The notes beneath the pieces were generated by a model. That model was not told where the DNA came from. It saw only the letters and a program-made list of their open reading frames with translations, and did no database searches. Both the position numbers and the translations under genes were made by a program. Shown here piece by piece: positions 6,676-13,224 of a DNA stretch of 15,655 nucleotides. Source of the stretch: Oscillospiraceae bacterium. Lineage in GTDB: Bacteria; Bacillota; Clostridia; Oscillospirales; Oscillospiraceae. The number at the start of each line of letters is the position of its first letter. Within the stretch, counting starts at the first letter, position 1. The stretch covers positions 1 through 15,655 of the forward strand of contig JAFYCQ010000258.1 in assembly GCA_017539635.1 (NCBI GenBank), written 5' to 3'.

Positions 6676-6793
6676 AATTGAGAGGCCCCTTGAGGGCCTC
6701 TCGATCCGTATGCCTTTTAGGAAAAGACGGATTCCCGCGCCGGTCTGCTGACTGGCTCGGAATGACGGGTTTTCGGGCATGTTGCTTTGCGCA
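6676..6793 (+). repeat. Dispersed palindromic repeat, copy 2 (short form)
   Basis: Starts with a 9-bp hairpin, GAGAGGCCC (6680-6688) with GGGCCTCTC (6694-6702), followed by CGATCCGT as in copy 1. The shared block AGACGGATTCCC...GGAATGAC...TTTCGGGC is at 6725-6778. It lacks the left arm and spacer found in copy 1. Homology seems to continue to a ctttgcgc word near 6785-6792 (4333-4340 in copy 1). It sits about 65 bp after the stop codon of the SLH gene. Confidence 0.78.
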
Positions 6794-6800
6794 AAAATAT

Positions 6801-6836
6801 CCCGCCCTCTGAACACGCTTCAGGAGGCGGGTTTTT
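6801..6836. terminator. Bidirectional intrinsic terminator between the SLH and M23 genes
   Basis: A 12-bp stem with one mismatch, from CCCGCC (6801-6806) to GGCGGG (6826-6831), then GTTTTTG on the plus strand. On the minus strand the stem is followed by ATATTTTTG. It separates two convergent genes and can serve both. Confidence 0.82.
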
Positions 6837-6853
6837 GATATTGTTTTGACTTT

Positions 6854-8134
6854 TTACGGCAGATAGTTCATCGGATTCACATACGAGCCGTCGATCTGCA
6901 CGGCGAAGTGCAGGTGGGGGCCGGTGGAGTTGCCGGTGCTGCCGGTAATGCCGAGGGTGGTGCCCTGGGAGACGCTGTCGCCCACGGATACGCTTATGGA
7001 GGACAGGTGCATATACAGGGTGGTTACGCCGTTGCCGTGGCTGACCGCCACGTAGTTGCCCGCTCCGCCGGATCTGGTGGCTATGGTCACGACTCCGGAT
7101 GCCGCGGCTCCCACGGGGGTGGTGTAGCCCACGCTGCCGATGTCTATGCCCATGTGATAGGTGCTGCCCACTCCGTTTGTGGAGGAGGAGGAACGGGGGC
7201 CGAAGCCGGAGGTTATGTTCCTGCTGCCCACCGGCCAGGCAAGGCTTATGCCGTTGGCGCTGTTGCCGCTGCCGGAGGAGGAGCTTGAGCCTGAGCTTGA
7301 GCTTGAGCCGGAGCTGTTGTTTCTGGCGGCTGCCGCGGCTGCCGCTGCGGCGGCTTCCCGCTCTTTTCTTATCTGCTCGGCGTATTCCGCCTCTGCCTTC
7401 TTTATCTGTTCCTGAAGCGCCTTTTCGTCGGCCTCTCTCTGGGCCACGAGCTTCTGGTATTCCTCGGTGTCGGCCTCGATCTCCGCCATGAGGGCAGCCG
7501 CGGCGTCCCGCAGCTCCTCAAGCTCGGCCTTCTGGGCTTCAAGGTCTGCCTTGACCGCGTTTGTCTCCTCAATGGCCTCCTGCAGCTCCTGCTGCCGGGC
7601 TATCGTTTCGGCCTGCTTTTCCTGCCATTCGATTATTACGCTCTCGTCCGACTGCATGACCTCGTCGATGAAGTCGATCCTGCCCAAGAGGTCGGCAAAG
7701 GAGCTGGCGTTGAAGACTATCTCCATGTAAGAAATGGTGCCCCGCTCCTCCATGGCCCGGATGCGCTCACACATCAGCTCATACTGAGCCTCCTCCGCCG
7801 CCACGGCGTCGTCGTATTCCTGCTGGGCCTCGACCACGAGCTCTTCATAAAGGGCTATCTGCTCCTCAGTGAGGCGGATCTGTTCCTCCATGAGCTCACA
7901 CTGCTCGTCATAGAGCTCCTTCTGGGCGAAGGTCTTTTTGCCTTCCAGCTTAAGTTCCTCTATCTTGGAGCGGTAGCTGCCTATTTCGGACTGTATGTTT
8001 TTGGCCTGATCTTTCAGATTGTCTATCGTGGCCTTGGTTATGGCTTTGGCGTCCGGCATGGGTGACAAGACAAAACAGCCCACAGCCATGAGCACCGCCA
8101 GAACGGCCGCTATTATACGTTTTTTATGCAGCAT
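6854..8134 (-). CDS. Secreted coiled-coil murein hydrolase with M23 (LytM) peptidase domain
   Basis: A 426-residue exported cell-wall enzyme or hydrolase activator. Residues 1-30 are a signal peptide (HKKR, a hydrophobic stretch, PDAKA). About 35-270 is a long, nearly unbroken Glu/Lys/Gln/Ala-rich coiled coil like those of PcsB/CwlO/EnvC proteins. About 272-305 is an Ala-run plus Ser/Gly linker. The M23 domain covers about 305-426. Zinc and catalytic residues are all visible: H327 and D331 (HMGIDIG), H376 (YMHLSS), H407 and H409 (PHLHFAVQ). The intact HxxxD and HxH suggest an active endopeptidase, not a degenerate activator. In related proteins the coiled coil is controlled by the FtsEX complex; no ftsEX is in this window. 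Monocistronic, with a promoter at 8179-8207 and a terminator at 6801-6836. The ATG at 8134 gives the natural signal peptide; its ribosome site (TGGTGG) is weak. Confidence 0.93.
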   Translation of the reverse strand: MLHKKRIIAAVLAVLMAVGCFVLSPMPDAKAITKATIDNLKDQAKNIQSEIGSYRSKIEELKLEGKKTFAQKELYDEQCELMEEQIRLTEEQIALYEELVVEAQQEYDDAVAAEEAQYELMCERIRAMEERGTISYMEIVFNASSFADLLGRIDFIDEVMQSDESVIIEWQEKQAETIARQQELQEAIEETNAVKADLEAQKAELEELRDAAAALMAEIEADTEEYQKLVAQREADEKALQEQIKKAEAEYAEQIRKEREAAAAAAAAAARNNSSGSSSSSGSSSSSGSGNSANGISLAWPVGSRNITSGFGPRSSSSTNGVGSTYHMGIDIGSVGYTTPVGAAASGVVTIATRSGGAGNYVAVSHGNGVTTLYMHLSSISVSVGDSVSQGTTLGITGSTGNSTGPHLHFAVQIDGSYVNPMNYLP

Positions 8135-8178
8135 AGTACACCACCAAACGTCGCTGATTTGTTTACATAAGTAGTAAC

Positions 8179-8207
8179 ATTATGACAGAAAACGACCCGA
8201 ATGTCAA
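8179..8207 (-). promoter_or_regulatory. Promoter of the M23 peptidase gene
   Basis: Minus strand: consensus -35 TTGACA (8202-8207), 17-bp spacer and -10-like CATAAT (8179-8184), 45 bp before the start codon. Confidence 0.68.
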
Positions 8208-8221
8208 GTAACAGGAGGCCG

Positions 8222-8256
8222 AAAACGGGCTGCCGCAAGCAGCGGCAGCCCGTTTT
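8222..8256 (-). terminator. Terminator of the proBAC operon
   Basis: A 15-bp perfect stem (8222-8236 with 8242-8256) around the loop AAGCA, built on CGGGCTGCCGC. On the minus strand it ends in CGTTTTC, 55 bp after the proC stop codon. The U tract is short but the stem is strong. Confidence 0.75.
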
Positions 8257-8310
8257 TGAAGGATTATTAGTCAAAAATGCCGTTTTATGCCGTCAGGAAC
8301 GCATTTCCTT

Positions 8311-9117
8311 TTATTTGCCGATGTTGACGGTCTTTTCGTAGGCGGCAATGACGGCGTTCATGGCCGCGCCGCGGAAGCCGGCCTTTTCCAGAGCCGCCAC
8401 GCCCTCTATGGTGGTGCCTCCGGGAGAGCAGACGGCGTCTTTGAGCTCGCCCGGGTGCCGGCCGTCCTCCATCACCATTTTGGCCGAGCCGAAAAGCGTC
8501 TGGGCCGCAAGCTTCATGGCAGCGGGCCTCGGCAGGCCGCATCGTACGCCGCCGTCCGCCAGCGCCTCGATGAACATGAAGGCGAAGGCCGGGCCGCAGC
8601 CGGAAAGGGCGCAGCCGGCGTCTATGAGCCCCTCGCTGAGCTCCTGCAGCTCCCCGGAATGGGACATCATCTCCAGAAATTCCGCCTTCTCCTCTTTCGT
8701 TATTATGGGGCAGCAGGAGAAAAGGATCATGCCGGCGCCTACGGCGGCGGGCATATTGGGCATGATGCGGATGGTGGGGTATTTGTCCCCCGCCAGCTCG
8801 GAGATCCGGGCTATTGCCATTCCTGCCGCCATGGTGACCAGGACGAAGCGGTCCTCTCTGGCGGCCAGTACCGGCTTCAGTTCCTCCAGGACAAGGGGCA
8901 TCACCTGGGGTTTAAGACCAAGGAAGATGTAGCGGCAGGTTTTCGTCACCTCGGCGGCGGTGGCAATAGAGCAGCCCAGCTCTTCTGACATTTTCGCCGT
9001 CTTTTCCGTGTCCATGTCGCTGATAACGAGCCTTTCACCGCCGACGGCGGCGGCTACTGCCCGCGCAAGGGCGCCGCCCATGTTGCCGACGCCTATAAAA
9101 CCTATCTTGTTATTCAT
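8311..9117 (-). CDS. proC: Pyrroline-5-carboxylate reductase
   Basis: Last step of proline synthesis: NAD(P)H-dependent reduction of 1-pyrroline-5-carboxylate to L-proline in the cytosol. The 268 residues match the family length. The N-terminal Rossmann motif GFIGVGNMGGALA (about 5-17) binds the nucleotide. IMPNMPAAVGAGM in the middle and SGCGPAFAFMFIEALADGG with SPGGTTIEGVAALEKAGFRGA in the C-terminal half are the family signature and dimer/active-site elements. It starts with ATG at 9117, only 10 bp after the proA stop codon, with a good GGAG-type site (AAGGAGAG) before it. Third gene of a proB-proA-proC operon, so the whole route from glutamate is encoded together. Confidence 0.96.
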   Translation of the reverse strand: MNNKIGFIGVGNMGGALARAVAAAVGGERLVISDMDTEKTAKMSEELGCSIATAAEVTKTCRYIFLGLKPQVMPLVLEELKPVLAAREDRFVLVTMAAGMAIARISELAGDKYPTIRIMPNMPAAVGAGMILFSCCPIITKEEKAEFLEMMSHSGELQELSEGLIDAGCALSGCGPAFAFMFIEALADGGVRCGLPRPAAMKLAAQTLFGSAKMVMEDGRHPGELKDAVCSPGGTTIEGVAALEKAGFRGAAMNAVIAAYEKTVNIGK

Positions 9118-9127
9118 AATACTCTCC

Positions 9128-10384
9128 TTATCTTACGTTTCCGTTTCCCCGGACCACGTATTTGTATGTGCAGAGCTCTTCCAGACCCATGGGGCCCCGG
9201 GCGTGGAGCTTCTGGGTGGATATGCCCATTTCGCAGCCCAAGCCGAACTCACCGCCGTCTGTAAAGCGGGTGGAGGCGTTTATATATACCGCCGCCGAGT
9301 CCACCGCCGCGGCGAAGTAGTCCGCCGCCTCTTTGTTGTTGGTGACGATGCCGTCGCTGTGGCCCGTGGAGTGGAGGGCTATATGGCGCACCGCCTCTTT
9401 AACGTCGGAGACTATCTTGATAGCCAGGATGTAGTCCAAAAACTCCGTGTCGAAGTCCTTTTCTCCCGCCGGCACGCCGTCTATTATGGCGGCGGCGGCG
9501 CTGTCCAGCCGCGTTTCCACCGGATGGCCGCCCTTCAGTATCTGCTCGCCGGTGAGCTTCTGGCGCAGCATGGGCAGGAACTTTTCCGCAATCGCCTCAT
9601 GGACGAGGCAGACCTCCTCCGCGTTGCAGACGGAGGGGCGGCTGGTCTTGGCGTTTTCGATTATGTTCAGGGCCATGTTGAGATCTGCGTCCTTGTCCAC
9701 GTAAATGTGGCATATCCCGGTGCCGGTCTTTATACAGGGGACCTTGGCATTTTCGGTCACGTTCCTGATGAGTCCGGCGCCGCCTCTGGGGATGAGCAGA
9801 TCGACCAGCCCCACGGCCCGCATGAGCTCATTGGCGCTTTCGTGGGAGGTGTCCTGGACCAGGTTAATGGACTCCTCGGGAAGCCCCGCGGCCTTTACGC
9901 CCCGCCTCATGGCTTCGGTAATGGCGTTTGCCGAGCGGAAGGCGGCCTTGCCCGAGCGCAGCACGCAGACGTTTCCGGATTTAAGGCACAGCGCTGCCGC
10001 GTCGGAGGTGACGTTGGGGCGGCTTTCGTAGATTATGGACACCACGCCCATGGGTACGGCCACTTTGTCGATCACGAGGCCGCCGGGCCGCTCCGTCCTG
10101 CGGATGACCCTCCCCGTGGGGTCGGGCAGCTCCGCAACTTCACGGACGCCCTTTGCCATGCCCTCCAGCCGGGACATGTTGAGCTCCAGCCTGTCCAGCA
10201 TGACCTCGGACATGGTGCCCACGGCCTCGGCCATGTCCAGAGCGTTGGCTGCCAGGATCTCGTCGGCGGAGGCGATTATGGCGTCCGCTATGTTGTTCAG
10301 AGCTTTGTTCTTCTGCTGGGTGGTCAGAAAGGCCATTTCCGGACAGACGGCCTTGGCCTTTTTCAGCATTTCAAGTGTAGTCAT
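9128..10384 (-). CDS. proA: Gamma-glutamyl phosphate reductase (glutamate-5-semialdehyde dehydrogenase)
   Basis: Reduces gamma-glutamyl phosphate to glutamate-5-semialdehyde with NADPH, the second step of proline synthesis. The 418 residues are the standard family length, and the aldehyde-dehydrogenase fold is intact. The catalytic cysteine is C253 in SRPSVCNAEEVCL; other family blocks are PMGVVSIIYESRPNVTSDAA (111-130), IPRGGAGLIRNV (198-209) and the C-terminal FTDGGEFGLGCEMGISTQKLHARGPMGLEELCTYKYVVRG. The ATG at 10384 lies 3 bp after the proB stop codon, with a ribosome site (AGGAGG) inside the end of proB. The spacing implies translational coupling and formation of a ProB-ProA channel for the unstable acyl phosphate, as known for the pathway. 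Confidence 0.97.
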   Translation of the reverse strand: MTTLEMLKKAKAVCPEMAFLTTQQKNKALNNIADAIIASADEILAANALDMAEAVGTMSEVMLDRLELNMSRLEGMAKGVREVAELPDPTGRVIRRTERPGGLVIDKVAVPMGVVSIIYESRPNVTSDAAALCLKSGNVCVLRSGKAAFRSANAITEAMRRGVKAAGLPEESINLVQDTSHESANELMRAVGLVDLLIPRGGAGLIRNVTENAKVPCIKTGTGICHIYVDKDADLNMALNIIENAKTSRPSVCNAEEVCLVHEAIAEKFLPMLRQKLTGEQILKGGHPVETRLDSAAAAIIDGVPAGEKDFDTEFLDYILAIKIVSDVKEAVRHIALHSTGHSDGIVTNNKEAADYFAAAVDSAAVYINASTRFTDGGEFGLGCEMGISTQKLHARGPMGLEELCTYKYVVRGNGNVR

Positions 10385-10387
10385 GGT

Positions 10388-11173
10388 TTATTTCCTCCTT
10401 TTCCCGAGAAAGCGGGTGCCCACTCCCTTGCCCTCCGCAATATCGTAAAGGCAGCCGGGGCGGGAGCCGTTTGTTATTATCATGTCGGTCCCCGCGTTTG
10501 TGGCGATCTCGGCCGCCGAGAGCTTTGTGCTCATGCCGCCGGAGGCCAGGGGCGAGCCCTTTTCTCCCGCCAGGTCCTTTATCTCCGGCGTGATCTCCTC
10601 CACGACGGAAATCAGCTCCGCGTCGGGATATACGTGGGGGTCTTTCGTGTAAAGCCCGTCGATGTCGGACAGCAGCACCAGCAGATCCGCGTCCACCAGC
10701 ACCGCCACGATGGCGGAGAGAGAGTCGTTCTCCCCTATGGTGGTGTGGACGCCTATCTCATCGGTGGCGACCGCGTCGTTTTCATTTATTACCGGCAGGG
10801 CCCCTAATTCCAGCAGCCTTTTCAGGGTGGTGCGGAGGTTGGCGCTGCGATGGGGCTCCCGCACGTCTTCGGCAGTAAGCAGCACCTGGGCCACAGTGTG
10901 GTTGTAGGCGCCGAAAAGCCTGTCGTAGGTGTACATCAGCTCGCACTGTCCCACAGCGGCGGCGGCCTGCTTCGTGGGCATGTCCGAGGGCCTGCCTGGG
11001 AGGTTCAGCTTCCCCACGCCCATGCCGATGGCGCCGGAGGAGACGAGGATGACCTCGTGACCGGCGTTTTTAAGGTCGCTCATGGCCCTGCACAGCTCCT
11101 CCGTCTGGCGGATGTTCAGCCGTCCGGTCTGATGGGTGAGGGTCGAGGTGCCGATTTTTATTACTATTCTCAT
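10388..11173 (-). CDS. proB: Glutamate 5-kinase, short form without PUA domain
   Basis: Phosphorylates L-glutamate to gamma-glutamyl phosphate, the committed and usually proline-inhibited step. The amino-acid-kinase fold is complete: IVIKIGTSTLT at the start, VSSGAIGMG (about 44-52), LPVINENDAV and IGENDSLSAIVA in the middle, and LLSDIDGLYTKDP near 180. With 261 residues it stops after the kinase domain and lacks the C-terminal PUA domain of the 367-residue E. coli enzyme; both forms are known. The frame extends upstream to 11236, but the ATG at 11173, with GGAG 6-7 nt before it, gives the conserved N-terminus. First gene of proBAC. No T-box consensus is visible in the leader, so control may rest on the enzyme or on the dyads near the promoter. 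Confidence 0.95.
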   Translation of the reverse strand: MRIVIKIGTSTLTHQTGRLNIRQTEELCRAMSDLKNAGHEVILVSSGAIGMGVGKLNLPGRPSDMPTKQAAAAVGQCELMYTYDRLFGAYNHTVAQVLLTAEDVREPHRSANLRTTLKRLLELGALPVINENDAVATDEIGVHTTIGENDSLSAIVAVLVDADLLVLLSDIDGLYTKDPHVYPDAELISVVEEITPEIKDLAGEKGSPLASGGMSTKLSAAEIATNAGTDMIITNGSRPGCLYDIAEGKGVGTRFLGKRRK

Positions 11174-11207
11174 TTTTTTCTCCGGAATATTACATTTATT
11201 TAAATCT

Positions 11208-11236
11208 AAAATACACGCCGGGAGGTGATAAGTCAA
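11208..11236 (-). promoter_or_regulatory. Promoter of proBAC
   Basis: Minus strand: -35 TTGACT (11231-11236), 17-bp spacer and -10-like TATTTT (11208-11213), giving a leader of about 25-30 nt. The -35 is part of one arm of a perfect inverted repeat (11232-11241 against 11281-11290), whose other arm carries the -35 of a plus-strand promoter. Confidence 0.55.
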
Positions 11237-11285
11237 GCGGGGAGGGGGATTTTCATTTATTCATGCTTCAATGAATACTGCCCGC

Positions 11286-11313
11286 TTGACAAAACGGCAT
11301 AATTGAATATAAT
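11286..11313 (+). promoter_or_regulatory. Plus-strand promoter driving a candidate small RNA
   Basis: Consensus -35 TTGACA (11286-11291), 16-bp spacer and consensus -10 TATAAT (11308-11313). There is no gene on the plus strand for the next 800 bp, so it does not belong to an annotated gene. It diverges from the proB promoter. Confidence 0.62.
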
Positions 11314-11319
11314 GAAAGC

Positions 11320-11420
11320 AGAAGGGGCGCCGCGGTCAGCGGTTTAGCTCTTACAAAATGAAAGTTTTTCTAAAAGAACAGAGAAACCGTCACTTGCCAG
11401 AGTGGCGGTTTCTGCTTTTT
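11320..11420 (+). ncRNA. Candidate small RNA between tadA and proB
   Basis: Bounded by the promoter at 11286-11313 and an intrinsic terminator: AGAAACCGTCAC (11382-11393) pairs with GTGGCGGTTTCT (11402-11413) with one G-T pair and an 8-nt loop, followed by GCTTTTT. The predicted transcript is about 100 nt. It matches no RNA family that I recognise. The layout, a short transcript ending in a symmetric hairpin near degraded short ORFs, resembles the noncoding part of Firmicutes type I toxin-antitoxin (holin-like toxin) loci; that is inference. Confidence 0.45.
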
Positions 11421-11557
11421 ACGATTATTGTAACGGTGAAACGCCCGATATGTAACGTAATCCGCAAGCCAACACCCCCTTTCGGGGATATGTAGCCAAA
11501 CCGCCGCCGCTAAAGGAAGCACCCCTTTAAGTGGCCTCCTAAAAGGCCGCTTATAAT
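11421..11557. other. Repeat-like noncoding stretch downstream of tadA
   Basis: Holds several short dyads and no convincing gene: CCCC-TTT-CGGGG near 11476-11487, TAAGTGGCC (11528-11536) with GGCCGCTTA (11545-11553), and two copies of GATATGTARC (11447-11456 and 11487-11496) 40 bp apart. The last dyad is directly after tadA and may help end its transcript, but it has no T tract on the minus strand. Confidence 0.5.
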
Positions 11558-12034
11558 TTATTGCAGGCAGGAGTCTTTGTCAACGCCCCGCCTTAACCCC
11601 CGGAAGAAATCCGACAGGAGCTTTCCGCACTCGCACCCCAGGATGCCGCCGGTTATGGCGGTCTGTACGCCGTAGTTTTCCATGAAGAGATTTATGACGC
11701 TGCCGCAGGAGCCGCTCTGCTCCTCCTTTGCCCCGTAATAGACGTGGGAGAGCCGGGAGTTCATTATGGCCCCGGCGCACATGGGACAGGGCTCCAGAGT
11801 GACGTAAAGAGAGCAGCCGGAAAGCCGCCAGCTGTTTTTTGCCCGGCAGGCCTCCTCGATGGCCTCTATCTCCGCGTGGGCGGTGGAAAGCTGTTTTTCC
11901 TCCCGCCGGTTGCGGCCCCGGCCTATTATATTGCCCTCCGGGTCGGCTATGACGCAGCCAACGGGGGTCTCCCCCTCCTCCGCCGCCTCGTTTGCCAGCA
12001 AAAGGGCCTGTCTCATGTAATCCTCGTGGGTCAC
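11558..12034 (-). CDS. tadA: tRNA-specific adenosine deaminase
   Basis: Zinc deaminase that converts adenosine 34 of tRNA-Arg(ACG) to inosine, an essential decoding step in most bacteria. The 158 residues carry the whole catalytic set: H53 with E55 (TAHAEIEAIE) and C83/C86 (EPCPMCAGAI), plus MNSRLSHVYYGAKEEQSGSCGS and the usual ending LLSDFFRGLR. The start is a GTG at 12034 with GAGGTG about 7 nt upstream; it gives the typical N-terminus THEDYMRQALLLANEA. The gene stands alone and diverges from the CBS-domain gene. TadA modifies a different arginine tRNA from the CCG isoacceptor encoded at 1627-1703, so the two sharing the window is not evidence of a link. Confidence 0.96.
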   Translation of the reverse strand: MTHEDYMRQALLLANEAAEEGETPVGCVIADPEGNIIGRGRNRREEKQLSTAHAEIEAIEEACRAKNSWRLSGCSLYVTLEPCPMCAGAIMNSRLSHVYYGAKEEQSGSCGSVINLFMENYGVQTAITGGILGCECGKLLSDFFRGLRRGVDKDSCLQ

Positions 12035-12053
12035 CTTTTTTCACCTCGATCGT

Positions 12054-12079
12054 ATTGTAACATACCCACCGTGTATAAT
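12054..12079. promoter_or_regulatory. Divergent promoter region of tadA and the CBS gene
   Basis: A plus-strand -10 TATAAT is at 12074-12079, with only a weak -35 (GTATTG at 12052-12057, 16-bp spacer). A minus-strand -10 TACAAT is at 12054-12059, with a poor -35 (TGGATT at 12077-12082, 17-bp spacer). The -10 boxes are clear, the -35 boxes are not. The two promoters would overlap back to back. Confidence 0.4.
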
Positions 12080-12134
12080 CCAGTACCCTTTCCGGCGATA
12101 ATAGGAGCATAAAACGAATGAAGGGAGAATATTT

Positions 12135-12563
12135 ATGCTCGTTGCCGAAATCATGAACAGAAGCGTCATATCCTGCGCGCCGGAGGAGTCCGTCTCCCAT
12201 GCCTCCCGGCTTATGGCGGCCTACAACGTGGGGAGCCTGCCGGTCTGCGCGCCGAACGGCAGACTGCGGGGCATCGTCACGGACAGAGACATAGTGCTGC
12301 GCTGCGTCTCCCAGGGCACCGACCCGGAGACCACCCCGATAAGCGAGATAATGACCAGGGCCGTAACCTCCGTCACCCCTGGGGAAGAGGTTTCCGAGGC
12401 GGCGGGGAAGATGGGGAAAAGCCGCGTGCGCCGCCTGCCTGTTGTAAAGGAGGGCAAGGTGGTGGGCATGCTGTCCCTGTGCGACATTTCCCGACGCCCA
12501 TCCTGCGACATGGAGGCGGCAAAGGCCTTCTCGGAGGTCTCCGCCAACGTGCTTAGAAAATAA
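12135..12563 (+). CDS. Two-CBS-domain protein
   Basis: A 142-residue protein consisting of little more than a CBS pair (Bateman module), a sensor fold that usually binds adenosine nucleotides or S-adenosylmethionine. CBS 1 runs from about 7 to 60 (IMNRSVISCAPEESVSHASRLM...GIVTDRDIVLR), CBS 2 from about 71 to 128 (IMTRAVTSVTPGEEVSEAAGKM...RLPVVKEGKVVGMLSLCDIS). The TDRDI and LCDIS ends of each repeat are typical of ligand-binding CBS units. No catalytic or DNA-binding domain is attached, so the target is unknown. ATG at 12135 with AGGGAG 8 nt before it. A weak hairpin with a T run (GCCGAACGGC, then TTTAAATTTTTT, about 12565-12586) follows. Confidence 0.92.
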   Translation: MLVAEIMNRSVISCAPEESVSHASRLMAAYNVGSLPVCAPNGRLRGIVTDRDIVLRCVSQGTDPETTPISEIMTRAVTSVTPGEEVSEAAGKMGKSRVRRLPVVKEGKVVGMLSLCDISRRPSCDMEAAKAFSEVSANVLRK

Positions 12564-12574
12564 CGCCGAACGGC

Positions 12575-12603
12575 TTTAAATTTTTTGCGGTTTGTGGTAC
12601 AAT
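12575..12603 (+). promoter_or_regulatory. Possible promoter of the uracil-DNA glycosylase gene cluster
   Basis: TTTAAA (12575-12580), 17-bp spacer, and TACAAT (12598-12603) ahead of the start codon at 12635. The -35 box is weak, and it overlaps the hairpin/T-run after the CBS gene. Confidence 0.42.
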
Positions 12604-12634
12604 CAAATAAACTATTGAATTGGTGGGCTTTATC

Positions 12635-13204
12635 ATGACGTGGGATGAACTGGAAAAAACCTGTCTCGGCTGCACTAAATGCGAGCTGTGCAAGACCCGG
12701 ACGAACGTGGTTTTCGGCGTCGGAAACAGGGATGCGGAGGTGCTTTTCGTCGGCGAGGGGCCGGGGGAGAGCGAGGATAAACAGGGCGAGCCCTTCGTGG
12801 GCAGGGCCGGAAAGCTGCTTGACACCATGCTGGCCATAATAGACCTGGACAGGAATAAGAACGTATATATCGCCAATATCGTCAAGTGCCGCCCGCCGAA
12901 GAACCGGGACCCGCTGCAGTCGGAGCAGGACGCCTGCATAGGCTACCTCCGGGCCCAGTTCGCCCTTTTGCGCCCGAAAATAGTGGTCTGCCTCGGGCGC
13001 ATCGCTGCCGCGAAGATAATCCGCGCCGACTTCAAGATAACGAAGGAGCACGGGGTGTGGTACGACAAAAACGGCATAAAATTCATGGCCATCTACCACC
13101 CGGCGGCGCTTCTGCGGGATCCCTCGAAAAAGCCGGACACCTTCCTGGACCTCAAGGAGCTGAAGCGGCAGATCGAGGCCACCTGCGACCATACATACGA
13201 CTGA
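12635..13204 (+). CDS. Family 4 uracil-DNA glycosylase (4Fe-4S)
   Basis: Removes uracil from DNA as the first step of base-excision repair. The 189 residues show all family 4 features: the iron-sulphur cysteines C13, C16, C85 and C101 in the expected order, the active-site block GEGPGESED (40-48), NIVKCRPPKNRDP (81-93), and the late motif HPAALLR (155-161). An in-frame TTG at 12620 would add five residues, but GGTGGG is placed correctly (7 nt) for the ATG at 12635, and MTWDELEKTCLGCTKC is the natural N-terminus. The next gene starts 20 bp after the stop codon, so these are probably co-transcribed. Confidence 0.95.
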   Translation: MTWDELEKTCLGCTKCELCKTRTNVVFGVGNRDAEVLFVGEGPGESEDKQGEPFVGRAGKLLDTMLAIIDLDRNKNVYIANIVKCRPPKNRDPLQSEQDACIGYLRAQFALLRPKIVVCLGRIAAAKIIRADFKITKEHGVWYDKNGIKFMAIYHPAALLRDPSKKPDTFLDLKELKRQIEATCDHTYD

Positions 13205-13224
13205 AACCAAGGAAGAGACCTTTT

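Noticed and set aside
8960..10807. Open frame of 615 codons on the plus strand
   Set aside because: It is antisense to proC, proA and proB, rich in Gly/His/Val as expected from a GC-rich shadow frame, and has no domain; the minus-strand genes are unmistakable.
11174..11557. T-box or other proline-responsive leader before proB
   Set aside because: The proB leader is only about 25-30 nt from the predicted promoter, and no T-box consensus (AGGGTGGNACCGCG-like) or long antiterminator is visible on the minus strand.
11421..11557. SRP RNA gene next to tadA, as in Bacillus
   Set aside because: None of the conserved SRP RNA loop sequences is present on either strand; the region contains only short dyads.
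12221..13210. Open frame of 329 codons on the minus strand
   Set aside because: It is antisense to the CBS gene and the uracil-DNA glycosylase, both of which show full family motifs; it has no recognisable features of its own.
12886..13224. Upstream extension of the DUF2156 gene
   Set aside because: Pro/Gly/Arg-rich translation overlapping the glycosylase gene; the ATG at 13225 fits the family length and operon spacing.
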